A DNA stretch of 64,000 nucleotides from Actinospineispora spinosispora DSM 44797 (GTDB taxonomy: Bacteria; Actinomycetota; Actinomycetes; Mycobacteriales; Pseudonocardiaceae): NCBI RefSeq assembly GCF_000429025.1, contig NZ_AUBB01000010.1, positions 124,001 through 188,000 of the forward strand, written 5' to 3'. Shown piece by piece: positions 9,857 through 18,224 of the stretch (the first letter of the stretch is position 1; every line of letters begins with the position of its first letter). A program made the translations under genes and the position numbers. The notes below the pieces were generated by a model. It was not told where the DNA came from and did no database searches. It saw nothing but the letters and a program-made list of their open reading frames with translations.

Positions 9857-9876
9857 GATTGCGGGGAGTCCCGAAC

Positions 9877-10198
9877 GGTGACACCGCGCACCTTGCGTCC
9901 ACACCGCGCCATGTGCACATCGCGCGGTGTGACCACGCGGTGCGCGATGTCACCATTTTCATGATCACTAGAGCGGGACCACGCCGCCCACACAGTCGGC
10001 TCCGCGAGAGCTCCGAAGGAGTTCCGGCGAAGGCCGGCGTAGTGGATGTCCGCAACCAACCTCGCCAACAACCAGGGCTGCTCCCAGATCGACCACAAGC
10101 GCGCGCCCGGCCGAGGAACGAGGCTTGTTTTTCTGGGAGTACCCCCGACGGCGAAGCCGAGGGGGTGGTCACAGAAAAACTCCGCGCGGAACAGGCCC
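9877..10198 (+). repeat. dispersed palindromic repeat A, copy 1
   Basis: This non-coding stretch is about 320 bp and recurs in the same orientation at 35336-35698. It opens with a nested dyad: 15-nt outer arms at 9877-9891 and 9940-9954 (14/15 pair), perfect 9-nt inner arms acaccgcgc / gcgcggtgt at 9901-9909 and 9922-9930, and the self-complementary atgtgcacat at the tip. A middle part (gcgggaccacgcc, cccacacag, ggctccgc) is shared with copy 2. It closes with the terminator-like hairpin listed separately and ends exactly at the rnd stop codon. It fills the whole gap between the DUF3710 gene and rnd. Confidence 0.85.
10127..10180. terminator. bidirectional terminator-like hairpin in repeat A copy 1
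   Basis: The arms gtttttctg (10127-10135) and cagaaaaac (10172-10180) are perfectly complementary and enclose ccccc/ggggg and cggc-gaa-gccg. Because the outer arms are T-rich on one side and A-rich on the other, either strand would make a GC-rich stem followed by U residues. It sits between the convergent DUF3710 gene (+) and rnd (-). Confidence 0.7.
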
Positions 10199-11392
10199 TT
10201 AAGGACGTGCGAGCAGGGCGGCCGTAAGCGGTTCTGCCAGCAGGTCGATCTGCCATTGGCGGGCGCCGCCCGCGCGTAGCGCGTCCTCGACCGGGCCCTC
10301 GGGCGGCTGCCAGCACAGGCGGCGCAGCAGGTCGGGTTGCAGCAGGTTCTCCACCGGCACCGTGTGGTGTTCGCTGAGTTCCGCGATGGAGGCGCGCGCG
10401 GCGGACAGCCGAGCGGCCGCCTCCGGGTCGCGGTCGCCCCAGCGGTTGACCGGGGGTGGCCCGTCGGACTGGAGCGTGGCGGGCGGTAGCTCGGCGTTGG
10501 GCAGCTCGGCGGCCTTGCGCAGCGCCGTCCACCAGTAGGCGGACAACCGGCGTTGGGCTCGGCCTCGGAACACCGGCAGTCCGGACAGCTCGGCTGCCGA
10601 ACTGGGGGCCGTGACCGAGGCTTCCACGATCGCGGAGTCCGGCAGCACCCGGCCGGGCGCGATGTCGCGCTGGGTGGCCAGTGAGTCGCGGGCCAGCCAC
10701 AGCTCACGGACGGCCGCCAGCTGGCGTGGTTTGCGGACCCGGTGGATGCCGGAGGTGCGGCGCCACGGGTCGATCCTCGGCGGGGGAGGGGGCGCGGTGC
10801 GGACCGCTTCGAACTCCTGCGAGGCCCATTCACGTTTGCCCTGCTCGGTGAGCATGTCGTCGAGCAGGTTGCGCAGCTCGATCAACACCTCGACGTCGAG
10901 CGCGGCGTAGACCAGCCAGTCCTCGGGGAGGGGACGGGTCGACCAGTCGGCCGCGCCGTGTCCCTTCTCCAGTCGTAGGCCCAGCAGCTGCTCGACCATC
11001 GGACCGAGCCCGACCCGGGGCAGCCCGGCCAGCCGGCCGGCCAGCTCCGTGTCGAACAGCCGCGCGGGACGCAACCCGAGCTCGGCGAGGCACGCCAGGT
11101 CCTGGGACGCGGCGTGCAACACCCACTCGGGGCCGTCCAGCGCGGCGGCGAGCGGACCGAACTGGTCCGCTACCGGGATCGGATCGATCAGGGCACTGCC
11201 CGCGCCTGCCCGGCGAAGTTGCACCAGGTAGGCGCGGGACGAGTACCGGAAACCGGACGCGCGCTCGGCGTCGACCGCCACCGGTCCGTCGCCGGCGGCG
11301 AAGGACTCGGCGACGGAGCGCAGGGCGGCGCCGGTTCGGATGACATCGGGGAGCCCGTCGGCCGGTGCCAGGAGCGGCACCGGTTCGCTCAC
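10199..11392 (-). CDS. rnd: ribonuclease D
   Basis: 397 aa. The DEDDy 3'-5' exonuclease core is visible: Asp41 and Glu43 (VDAERASGFRY), Asp98 (HAASQDL), and Tyr162 with Asp166 (YAALDVEVL). An HRDC-type helical domain follows at about 215-300. It should trim 3' ends of tRNA and other structured RNAs. The stop codon coincides with the boundary of repeat A. The neighbours (DUF3000, hemE) match the conserved actinobacterial order, where rnd lies next to dxs. Confidence 0.9.
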   Translation of the reverse strand: MSEPVPLLAPADGLPDVIRTGAALRSVAESFAAGDGPVAVDAERASGFRYSSRAYLVQLRRAGAGSALIDPIPVADQFGPLAAALDGPEWVLHAASQDLACLAELGLRPARLFDTELAGRLAGLPRVGLGPMVEQLLGLRLEKGHGAADWSTRPLPEDWLVYAALDVEVLIELRNLLDDMLTEQGKREWASQEFEAVRTAPPPPPRIDPWRRTSGIHRVRKPRQLAAVRELWLARDSLATQRDIAPGRVLPDSAIVEASVTAPSSAAELSGLPVFRGRAQRRLSAYWWTALRKAAELPNAELPPATLQSDGPPPVNRWGDRDPEAAARLSAARASIAELSEHHTVPVENLLQPDLLRRLCWQPPEGPVEDALRAGGARQWQIDLLAEPLTAALLARP

Positions 11393-11448
11393 CGGCGCCT
11401 CCTCGGAGAGGACAGAGTCGTCTCGAGGAGGCGCGATGCGTGGCGAGC

Positions 11449-12174
11449 TCAGCGGATGACCCCTGCACGCATGGCCAGCGCCACCATTTGCGCTCGGTCT
11501 CCCGTGCCGAGCTTGCGCCCGATCCGGGACAGGTGGCTCTTGACCGTCAACGCGGAGAGGTTCAGCGCTTCGCCGATCTCTTTGTTGGACTGCCCGTCGG
11601 CGACGAGCTGCAGTACCTCGACCTCGCGTGCGGACAGCTCCCGAGGGGTGTTGTCCGTACCGGGGACGCGGGTGCCCGTGGCGAGCAGCGGAGCAACCGT
11701 CGGGTCGGCGTAGACGCCGCCGTCGAGCACTCGCTTCACGCCGTCGGTGACTATCGCCGCCGATGCCGACTTCAGTAGATATGCCTGCGCACCGGCCTGG
11801 AAGGCCGAACGCACCGCATACGGATCATCTGATGAGGCGAGCACCACCAGGCGGTTCCACCCTTGTGACCGCAACTCGGTGACCAGGTCAAGGCCGCTGC
11901 CGTCAGGCAGCCCCAGATCCAGTACCGCGAGGTCGCAAGGACCGCTGGCCTGTGCTCGTGCTCGGGCTTCGGCCACTGAAGCAGCCTCATGCACCGTGCC
12001 TGCGCCCATGGTGCGCAGTCGCGCCGAGATCGCCTCGCGCAACAGCGGGTGGTCATCGACCACCAACACCGTGAACAGCTCTTCCCGCGGATGCGGGACC
12101 ATGGCGGGCGGCAGCACGGAGCCAGCACCTACGGTGCGGACAGGCGTGCCTTGGCCGACTACAGCCACGTCACT
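11449..12174 (-). CDS. NarL/LuxR-family response regulator (orphan)
   Basis: 241 aa from GTG at 12174, chosen because GGGAGG lies 5 nt upstream; the frame stays open to 12282 without a ribosome site. Residues 1-33 are an unusual unstructured N-terminal extension. The receiver domain has Asp41/Asp42 and phospho-acceptor Asp87 (LDLGLPDGSG), and a LuxR-type helix-turn-helix sits at about 175-235 (LSAREVEVLQLVADG, TVKSHLSRI). No kinase gene is adjacent, so it is an orphan. The position between rnd and DUF3000 suggests a conserved local regulator, but targets are unknown. Confidence 0.9.
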   Translation of the reverse strand, partial: SDVAVVGQGTPVRTVGAGSVLPPAMVPHPREELFTVLVVDDHPLLREAISARLRTMGAGTVHEAASVAEARARAQASGPCDLAVLDLGLPDGSGLDLVTELRSQGWNRLVVLASSDDPYAVRSAFQAGAQAYLLKSASAAIVTDGVKRVLDGGVYADPTVAPLLATGTRVPGTDNTPRELSAREVEVLQLVADGQSNKEIGEALNLSALTVKSHLSRIGRKLGTGDRAQMVALAMRAGVIR

Positions 12175-12396
12175 TACCTCCCTGGAGTCGGTCGTGCCCC
12201 CCGACCGGCACCGGGACCTCGTCCGATCGGCTGTGTAGGCCGCGCGTCCGAGGAGGTGTCGTGGACGCAGGGTAGCCCCCAAGCGGCCTAACCGCGCGCG
12301 TTCGGCGAAACTTTTTCATACGAGATCTACGGCGTTGGTCGACTCTTGTCACTCGTTCGGGTGATCGTATTGACTTCAGAGAGTGACTTCTTGTCA

Positions 12397-12410
12397 AAAC
12401 GGCACCGTTT
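12397..12410. promoter_or_regulatory. dyad aaacgg-ca-ccgttt upstream of the NarL regulator
   Basis: This is a perfect 6+6 inverted repeat with a 2-nt centre. It lies in the 264 bp gap between the DUF3000 stop and the NarL-type regulator start. It has the size of an operator and could be a regulator-binding site. A longer dyad (tgagcccg / cgggctca, about 12411-12441) overlaps the DUF3000 stop and may end that transcript. Confidence 0.3.
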
Positions 12411-12438
12411 GAGCCCGTGGGGAGCGTTGAGTCCGGGC

Positions 12439-13008
12439 TCAACTGTGACGTTCCGTCATCAAAGATACGCCAACCTCTGGTAACCCGATCGCGTGGGTCA
12501 CGAGCCGGTAGAAAGCCTCGGCGTGATGACCGAACTCTTGATCGGTCGGGGTCCAGGACGCCCTGAGTTCGACGTCGTCACTGCGGGTCGGACCGGGGAT
12601 GTCGCCGAACCGTGCGGAGCAGGTGCGGGTGACCGTGCCGCCCAGTGCGGCATACCCGGCCCGGCAGGTGTCCAGCGCGTCGGTCAGCCAGGACCAGCCC
12701 ACGGCGAGCAGCAAGGGGTCGTCGCCCTGCTCGACGTCCAGCGGTGCACGCAGGTAACAGACCATCCGGAAGGTGCCCGACCAGGCGTCCCGGGCCTCGG
12801 GGTCGTGGAGCAGGACGAGACGACCGGTCACGTCGACCTCGGCGTCACTCGGACCCGAGGTGACAGCGTCCTCGGCGAGCTCGACGCCCATGGCGAAGCT
12901 GTGCGGAGCGAGGCGACGCGGCGGGTCGATGTCCACCAGTCGGAGCTCCGACCTGGGCTGGACGGCCCGCAGCGCGTCCACTGCCTGGCGGAATATTGGC
13001 GGACTCAC
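12439..13008 (-). CDS. DUF3000 protein
   Basis: 189 aa, full length for the actinobacterial DUF3000 family (start [16 protein letters not shown], conserved [38 protein letters not shown] and [17 protein letters not shown] stretches). No catalytic motif, signal peptide or membrane span is visible. The gene is consistently found beside hemE in this phylum and is divergent from it here across about 75 bp. The function is not known. Confidence 0.9.
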   Translation of the reverse strand: MSPPIFRQAVDALRAVQPRSELRLVDIDPPRRLAPHSFAMGVELAEDAVTSGPSDAEVDVTGRLVLLHDPEARDAWSGTFRMVCYLRAPLDVEQGDDPLLLAVGWSWLTDALDTCRAGYAALGGTVTRTCSARFGDIPGPTRSDDVELRASWTPTDQEFGHHAEAFYRLVTHAIGLPEVGVSLMTERHS

Positions 13009-13082
13009 GTCGAGCGAGAGTAGGTGTCCGGTGCCACCTCAGGCGTCAGGCGCGCCGCCGAGCATGCGAGGATGACCTGGTC

Positions 13083-14168
13083 ATGTCGAACATAACCACC
13101 GCCACCGGCCTAGACCCGGTTCACGGCCAGCGACGAGACCTCGCGGGAGCCCCCTTCCTCGCGGCCGCCCGGGGCGAGCGCCCATCCCGGCAGCCGGTGT
13201 GGTTCATGCGCCAGGCCGGGCGTTCGTTGCCGGAGTACCACGCGGTCCGGCGCAACACCGCCATGCTCGAAGCCTGTTTCACTCCTGATCTGGTCTGCGA
13301 GATAACACTGCAGCCGGTCCGTCGCCACAATGTGGACGCCGCGATCCTCTACAGCGACATCGTGGTTCCGCTGCGTGCGGCGGGCATCGGCGTCGACATC
13401 GTGGCCGGCACCGGACCGGTGGTCGAGTCCCCGGTGCGGACCGCCGCCGACGTCGCCGCGTTGCCGACGCTGAGCCCGGAGGCGGTCGCGCCGATCGCGG
13501 AGGCCGTTCGCCTGCTGACTGCGGAGCTGGGCACCGGGGCCGAGGGCACGCCGCTGATCGGTTTCGCCGGTGCGCCGTTCACTCTCGCCTCGTACCTCGT
13601 GGAGGGCGGCCCGAGTCGCAATCACGAGCGCACCAAGGCTCTCATGTACTCCGACCCGGATACCTGGCACGCGTTGCTGGGTCATCTGGCCGAGCTGGCC
13701 CTCTCCTTCCTGCGTGAACAGGTGGCCGCCGGAGTGGATGCGGTGCAGCTGTTCGACTCGTGGGCCGGAGCACTGTCCGAGCGCGACTACCGCCGTTACG
13801 TCCTGCCGCACTCGGCGGCGGTGCTCGCCGGTCTCGCGGACTGCGGGCTACCCCGGATTCACTTCGGGGTGGGCACCGGCGAGCTGCTCGGCGCCATGGC
13901 CGAGGCTGGCGCGGACGTGGTGGGTGTCGACTGGCGGATTCCGCTCGACGTCGCCGCTCGACGGATCGGCCCCGGCCACGCGGTGCAGGGCAACCTGGAT
14001 CCCGCGGTGCTGTTCGCCGGTTCCGACGCGGTGGAGGTCGAGGCCCGGCGCATCCTCGCGGAGGGCAAGGCCGCCGAAGGGCACGTGTTCAACCTGGGCC
14101 ACGGCGTGCTGCCGGAGACCGATCCCGACGTCCTGACCCGGCTCGTGGAGCTGGTGCACTCGTTGTGA
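13083..14168 (+). CDS. hemE: uroporphyrinogen decarboxylase
   Basis: 361 aa from ATG at 13083. It converts uroporphyrinogen III to coproporphyrinogen III in the cytoplasm. Signatures are [15 protein letters not shown] (about 38-52, with substrate-binding Arg43 and Arg47), the catalytic Asp at about 92 in ILYSDI, and GFAGAPFT. The stop codon overlaps the hemY start, so hemE-hemY are translationally coupled and hemQ follows 16 bp later. The frame is open upstream to 12996 but that part is antisense to DUF3000. Confidence 0.96.
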   Translation: MSNITTATGLDPVHGQRRDLAGAPFLAAARGERPSRQPVWFMRQAGRSLPEYHAVRRNTAMLEACFTPDLVCEITLQPVRRHNVDAAILYSDIVVPLRAAGIGVDIVAGTGPVVESPVRTAADVAALPTLSPEAVAPIAEAVRLLTAELGTGAEGTPLIGFAGAPFTLASYLVEGGPSRNHERTKALMYSDPDTWHALLGHLAELALSFLREQVAAGVDAVQLFDSWAGALSERDYRRYVLPHSAAVLAGLADCGLPRIHFGVGTGELLGAMAEAGADVVGVDWRIPLDVAARRIGPGHAVQGNLDPAVLFAGSDAVEVEARRILAEGKAAEGHVFNLGHGVLPETDPDVLTRLVELVHSL

Positions 14169-15637
14169 GTCGTCCTCGACCGCCGCATGTCGCCGTGGTC
14201 GGGGGCGGAATCTCCGGGCTCGCCGGCGCGCATCGGCTTCGCGCGGTGCTCGGACCGGATGCCCGGATCACGCTCGTCGAGCAGTCGAACCGGCTGGGCG
14301 GTGTCCTGCGCACCATCGACCTCGCGGGTGTCCCGATGGACGTCGGCGCCGAGGCCTTCCTCGCACGTCGGCCAGAGGTACCCGCGCTCCTGCGTGAGCT
14401 GGCTCTGACCGAGACTCTCGTGCATCCCGCGCCGGTCTCGGCGAGCGTGCGTGCGGCCGGCCACACCACCGGGCTGCCGGCGAGGACCTTGCTGGGCATC
14501 CCCGGTACCGGCAGCAGGCTCGACGATCTCCTGTCCGCCGAAGGGCTGGACCGGGTGGCGGGCGAGGCCACGAGGCCGCTGCACTGGTCGGCCGGCGGGG
14601 ACGTCGCACTGGGCGGGCTGCTGCGGGACAGGTTCGGCGACGAGCTGACCGAGAGGCTCGTCGATCCACTGCTCGGTGGGGTCTACGCGGGCCGGGTCGA
14701 CCGACTCGGGCTGCGCGCCACGATCCCCACTCTCGCGGCCGCGCTCGACGCCGGTGCCCCGTCGCTTACCGCGGCCGCGGACCGGCTACTTCCTCCGGTG
14801 CCGTCGACCGGGGCTCCCTCGCCCGTGTTCGGCGCTGTCCGGGGCGGCTACCGGGTCCTGGTCGAAGCGTTGCTGGCAGCCGCCGATGCCGAGGTCAGAC
14901 TCGGCCTGCCGGTCCGTGAGCTCACCGAGACCGCCACAGGGTGGCGGCTGGAGATCGGCTCGGCGAGCAGCTCAGGACCGATGTCCGAAGCGTTGGACGT
15001 CGACGCGGTCCTGCTCGCGGTACCCGCGCCCGCGCTGCGCAGGCTGCTGGCCGGAGCTGCGCCCGAAGGTGCCCGTGCTGCCGGTGAGGTCGAGCTGGCA
15101 TCACCGGTCGTCGTCGCGCTGGCATTCCGGGCCGAGGACGCGGCGACGCTGCCGATGACCTCCGGGGTGCTCGTCGCCGCTGACGAACCGCTCGGGGTCA
15201 AGGCCTTCACCCACTCCGCCCGCAAGTGGCCGCACCTCGCCCCGGACGCGACGGACGGCCTGATCCGGCTGCGTGCCTCGCTCGGCCGGGCCGGCGATGC
15301 CGAGACGCTGCGGGTGCCCGACGACGAGCTGGCCGGACGAGCCACGACCGACCTGGCCACGCTGACCGGTATCACCGCGGCCCCGGTGGAGGTGCACGTG
15401 CAGCGCTGGGGCGGCGGGCTTCCGCAGTACGGGGTCGGGCACGGCCGCCTCGTCGAGGAGCTCGAACAGGCGGTGGCGCGCCGCCCCGGGCTCGCGGTGG
15501 CGGGCGCGATGCTGCACGGCGTGGGCGTGCCGGCCTGCATCGGTACCGGCCGGTCGGCCGCCGACCGGTTGGCCGCGTTCCTCTCGTCACACCAGCCCGG
15601 TCTCCGGACGCTCGTCGCCGGACCCGACCGCTCCTAG
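14165..15637 (+). CDS. hemY: coproporphyrinogen III oxidase (HemY/CgoX type)
   Basis: 490 aa FAD-dependent oxidase. The GTG start overlaps the hemE stop by 4 nt. The N-terminal dinucleotide motif [15 protein letters not shown] (about 9-23) and the C-terminal [14 protein letters not shown] segment bind FAD; the middle matches the protoporphyrinogen oxidase fold. In Gram-positive bacteria with HemQ, this enzyme acts on coproporphyrinogen III to give coproporphyrin III. The adjacent hemQ supports that assignment over protoporphyrinogen oxidase. It is membrane-associated in relatives, without a clear span here. Confidence 0.92.
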   Translation: MSRPRPPHVAVVGGGISGLAGAHRLRAVLGPDARITLVEQSNRLGGVLRTIDLAGVPMDVGAEAFLARRPEVPALLRELALTETLVHPAPVSASVRAAGHTTGLPARTLLGIPGTGSRLDDLLSAEGLDRVAGEATRPLHWSAGGDVALGGLLRDRFGDELTERLVDPLLGGVYAGRVDRLGLRATIPTLAAALDAGAPSLTAAADRLLPPVPSTGAPSPVFGAVRGGYRVLVEALLAAADAEVRLGLPVRELTETATGWRLEIGSASSSGPMSEALDVDAVLLAVPAPALRRLLAGAAPEGARAAGEVELASPVVVALAFRAEDAATLPMTSGVLVAADEPLGVKAFTHSARKWPHLAPDATDGLIRLRASLGRAGDAETLRVPDDELAGRATTDLATLTGITAAPVEVHVQRWGGGLPQYGVGHGRLVEELEQAVARRPGLAVAGAMLHGVGVPACIGTGRSAADRLAAFLSSHQPGLRTLVAGPDRS

Positions 15638-15653
15638 TGGGATGATGGGCGCC

Positions 15654-16349
15654 ATGAGCCGGCTGGACTACAACGCACTCAACGACACGATCCGCTACAC
15701 CATGTGGTCGGTGTTCCGGATCGAACCGGGCAAGCTGGGGGAGGACCGCGCGGCCGCCGCCCAGCAGGCAGGTGAGTTCATCTCCGGACTGGAGGGCAAG
15801 GGCGTCGTCGTGCGCGGTGTGTACGACCTGTCCGGCCTGCGCGCCGACGCCGACTACATGATCTGGTGGCATGCGGCCGACATCGAGCCGCTGCAGACCG
15901 CCTACGCGGACCTGCGCAGGGACACCGCGCTCGGCCGGGCCAGCGTGCCGGTGTGGAGCCAGGCCGCCCTGCACCGGCCCGCCGAGTTCAACAAGAGCCA
16001 CATCCCGGCTTTCCTGGCCGGCGAGGAAGCCCGGAAGTACATCTGCGTCTACCCGTTCGTGCGTTCCTACGACTGGTACCTGCTCCCCGACGAGGAGCGT
16101 CGCCGGATGCTCGCCGAGCACGGCAAGAAGGCTCGGGAGCACCCGGACGTGCGGTCGAACACCGTCGCCAGCTTCGGTCTCGGTGACTACGAGTGGATCC
16201 TCGCGTTCGAGGCCGACGAGCTGCACCGCATCGTCGACCTCATGTGGCTGATGCGCGGGACCGACGCCCGTCGCCACGTCCGCGAGGAGATTCCGTTCTA
16301 CACCGGGCCCAAGCTGGACATCGCCGACCTGGTGGCGGTCCTGCCGTAA
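15654..16349 (+). CDS. hemQ: coproheme decarboxylase (ChdC/HemQ)
   Basis: 231 aa from ATG at 15654 ([12 protein letters not shown], the usual N-terminus). It decarboxylates coproheme to haem b with peroxide in the last step of the coproporphyrin-dependent pathway. The catalytic Tyr is Tyr133 in [12 protein letters not shown], and the probable proximal haem ligand is His156 in MLAEHG. Length is typical. It is the third gene of the hemE-hemY-hemQ operon; the ferrochelatase needed before it is not in this window. Its 3' end is separated from convergent msrB by 3 bp. Confidence 0.95.
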   Translation: MSRLDYNALNDTIRYTMWSVFRIEPGKLGEDRAAAAQQAGEFISGLEGKGVVVRGVYDLSGLRADADYMIWWHAADIEPLQTAYADLRRDTALGRASVPVWSQAALHRPAEFNKSHIPAFLAGEEARKYICVYPFVRSYDWYLLPDEERRRMLAEHGKKAREHPDVRSNTVASFGLGDYEWILAFEADELHRIVDLMWLMRGTDARRHVREEIPFYTGPKLDIADLVAVLP

Positions 16350-16352
16350 CCC

Positions 16353-16778
16353 TCAGTCCTGCGCGGGCTCCAGTTTGATGGACACGCTGTTGATGCAGTA
16401 GCGCAGGTCGGTGGGGGTGCCGTAGCCCTCACCGGAGAACACGTGGCCGAGGTGGCTGTGGCAGTTGGCGCACAGCACCTCGGTGCGGGCCATGCCCATC
16501 GAGGTGTCGGTGCGCTCGATCACCGCGTCACCGGCCAGCGGGGTGAAGAACGACGGCCAGCCGCAGTGCGAGTCGAACTTCGTGTCGCTGCGGAACAGCT
16601 CGGTGCCGCATGCCCGGCAGGAGTACACGCCGACGGTCTTGGTGTCGGTGTACTCGCCGATGAACGGCCGTTCCGTGCCTGCCTCACGGAGCACGTGGTA
16701 TTCCTCGGGGGTGAGCTGCGCACGCCATTCCTGCTCGCTCTTGACCACCTTGGGGGCGTCCCCGGTCACTGGTTTCAT
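16353..16778 (-). CDS. msrB: peptide-methionine (R)-S-oxide reductase
   Basis: 141 aa, full length. It reduces the R-epimer of methionine sulfoxide in proteins. Zinc ligands are Cys54/Cys57 (CRAC) and Cys103/Cys106 (CANC), and the catalytic Cys is Cys128 in RYCINS. Cys72 in HCGWPSFF could be the resolving Cys. It is conserved beside hemQ in actinobacteria. A TAGCGT -10 lies 6 nt before the ATG, so the transcript is probably leaderless. Confidence 0.95.
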   Translation of the reverse strand: MKPVTGDAPKVVKSEQEWRAQLTPEEYHVLREAGTERPFIGEYTDTKTVGVYSCRACGTELFRSDTKFDSHCGWPSFFTPLAGDAVIERTDTSMGMARTEVLCANCHSHLGHVFSGEGYGTPTDLRYCINSVSIKLEPAQD

Positions 16779-16784
16779 GCCTCC

Positions 16785-16790
16785 ACGCTA
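16785..16790 (-). promoter_or_regulatory. -10 element TAGCGT of msrB (leaderless)
   Basis: The TANNNT-type element ends 6 nt before the msrB ATG at 16778. There is no room for a normal ribosome site; the GGAGG that is present touches the start codon. Confidence 0.45.
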
Positions 16791-16841
16791 ATACCTTCGG
16801 GCACGGTCTGTCGTGGAACGAAACGGTGACGCTTCAGCGCC

Positions 16842-17147
16842 TCAGAGCCAGGTGCTCAGCACGAACCCGAGCGCGTCCACGATCAGGTATCCGGCGACGA
16901 CGAGCAGCAGGACCACCAGCACGACCGCGCCGAGCCGGCGCCCGCCCTGCGCCCGGTTGGCCGAGTCGGCGAAGTCCGACACCCCGTCCAGGTAGCCCTC
17001 GACGGTGAAGCTGGGGCGGTCGCGGTGCATCCGGTCCAGGTGCGCGGCGAACGCCTGGGTCTCCGGGTCGTCGGGGTCCAGCCCGATCAGCTCGTCGTCG
17101 AGCGGGTCGCCGCCGTGGGCGGGCTCGGCGGGGTCACGGCTGGGCAT
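16842..17147 (-). CDS. small membrane protein, tail-anchored type
   Basis: 101 aa. It has an acidic soluble N-terminal half (about 1-70), a short basic patch (NRAQGGRR) and one C-terminal membrane span (about 75-97, rich in V and L) ending almost at the C-terminus. I do not recognise a family. The ATG at 17147 is preferred because the -10-like TACCGT lies 6 nt before it on the minus strand and because further upstream the frame is antisense to ligD. It is divergent from the LigD-type gene with overlapping -10 elements. Confidence 0.6.
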   Translation of the reverse strand: MPSRDPAEPAHGGDPLDDELIGLDPDDPETQAFAAHLDRMHRDRPSFTVEGYLDGVSDFADSANRAQGGRRLGAVVLVVLLLVVAGYLIVDALGFVLSTWL

Positions 17148-17153
17148 GCGCTC

Positions 17154-17163
17154 ACGGTAGCGT
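17154..17163. promoter_or_regulatory. overlapping divergent -10 elements
   Basis: On the minus strand TACCGT (17154-17159) precedes the small membrane protein start by 6 nt. On the plus strand TAGCGT (17158-17163) precedes the LigD-type gene, which then has a short leader with a GGAAGG ribosome site. The two elements overlap by 2 bp, so the promoters should exclude each other. Confidence 0.4.
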
Positions 17164-17195
17164 CTGCCCCACTGCGACCTGGAAGGCGAGACCTC

Positions 17196-18224
17196 ATGAG
17201 CCCGACGCGTTCGCCGGCGGTGGAGCTGACCGTGCCCGGTCCGGAGGGGGACCGGCTGGTCAGGGTCTCCAACCCGGACAAGGTGTACTTCCCGGCTCGT
17301 GGCATCACGAAGCGCGAGGTCGTCGAGTACTACCTGAGCGTCGCCGAGCCGCTGCTGCGTGCGATCGGGGACCGGCCGACGACGCTGAAACGTTTCGTCG
17401 ACGGGGTCGAGGGTGAGCCGTTCTACCAGAAGCGCCTGCCCAAGGGCGCACCCGAGTGGGTCCGCACCGCGCGCATCACGTTCCCGAGCGGTCGCCCCGC
17501 CGACGAGGTGTGCCCGCACGAGCCCGCTGTGCTCGCGTGGGCCGCGAACCTGGGCACCCTGGACTTCCACCCGTGGCCGGTGCGCAGCGCCGACACCGAC
17601 CATCCTGACGAGCTGCGCATCGACCTCGACCCGCAGCCCGGCACCGACTTCGACGACGCGGTCACCGTGGCCGGGGTGCTGCGTGAGGTCCTGGAGGAAG
17701 CAGGTCTGGTCGGCTGGCCCAAGACATCGGGAGGCAGGGGTGTGCACGTCCTGGTCCGCATCCGCCCCGAGTGGACGTTCACCGAGGTCCGGCGCGCGGT
17801 GATCGCGATCGGCAGGCGAGTGGTGCGGCGGCTGCCCGAACAGGCGACCCTGGAGTGGTGGAAGGAGCTGCGCGGCGAGCGGGTCTTCCTCGACTACAAC
17901 CAAGCAGCGAGGGACCGCACGGTGGCGAGCGCCTGGTCGGTGCGCGGCAGGCCCAACGCCACGGTGTCGTTGCCGCTGCGCTGGGACGAGCTTGCCGACG
18001 TCGATCCCGAGCAGTTCGACCTGCGCACGGTGCCCGGTCTGCTCACCGAGCGCGGCGACCCGCACGCGGACATGGACGCCCACACCGGCGGTCTCGAGAC
18101 GGCCCTGGAGTGGGTCGACCGGGACACCCAGGACGACCTGGGTGACCTGCCCTATCCACCGGACTACCCGAAGATGCCGGGCGAGCCGAAGCGGGTGCAG
18201 CCCAGCAGGGCGAAGAAGACCTGA
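17196..18224 (+). CDS. ligD: non-homologous end-joining polymerase (LigD polymerase domain)
   Basis: 342 aa stand-alone polymerase domain of the LigD/archaeo-eukaryotic primase type. ATG at 17196 follows GGAAGG. Visible residues are the metal-binding DxD pair Asp143/Asp145 (RIDLDPQPG), the SGGRGVH nucleotide-binding motif (about 186-192) and a third acidic residue in VFLDYNQ. It adds nucleotides during repair of double-strand breaks with Ku and a ligase, neither of which is in the window. The ligase and phosphoesterase domains of fused LigD are absent, as in other actinomycetes that carry separate polypeptides. It is convergent with the next gene with no gap. Confidence 0.92.
   Translation: MSPTRSPAVELTVPGPEGDRLVRVSNPDKVYFPARGITKREVVEYYLSVAEPLLRAIGDRPTTLKRFVDGVEGEPFYQKRLPKGAPEWVRTARITFPSGRPADEVCPHEPAVLAWAANLGTLDFHPWPVRSADTDHPDELRIDLDPQPGTDFDDAVTVAGVLREVLEEAGLVGWPKTSGGRGVHVLVRIRPEWTFTEVRRAVIAIGRRVVRRLPEQATLEWWKELRGERVFLDYNQAARDRTVASAWSVRGRPNATVSLPLRWDELADVDPEQFDLRTVPGLLTERGDPHADMDAHTGGLETALEWVDRDTQDDLGDLPYPPDYPKMPGEPKRVQPSRAKKT

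Noticed and set aside
9859..10279. Short plus and minus frames inside repeat A
   Set aside because: The region is a repeated non-coding element. The frames are not conserved as proteins between copies and lack ribosome sites.
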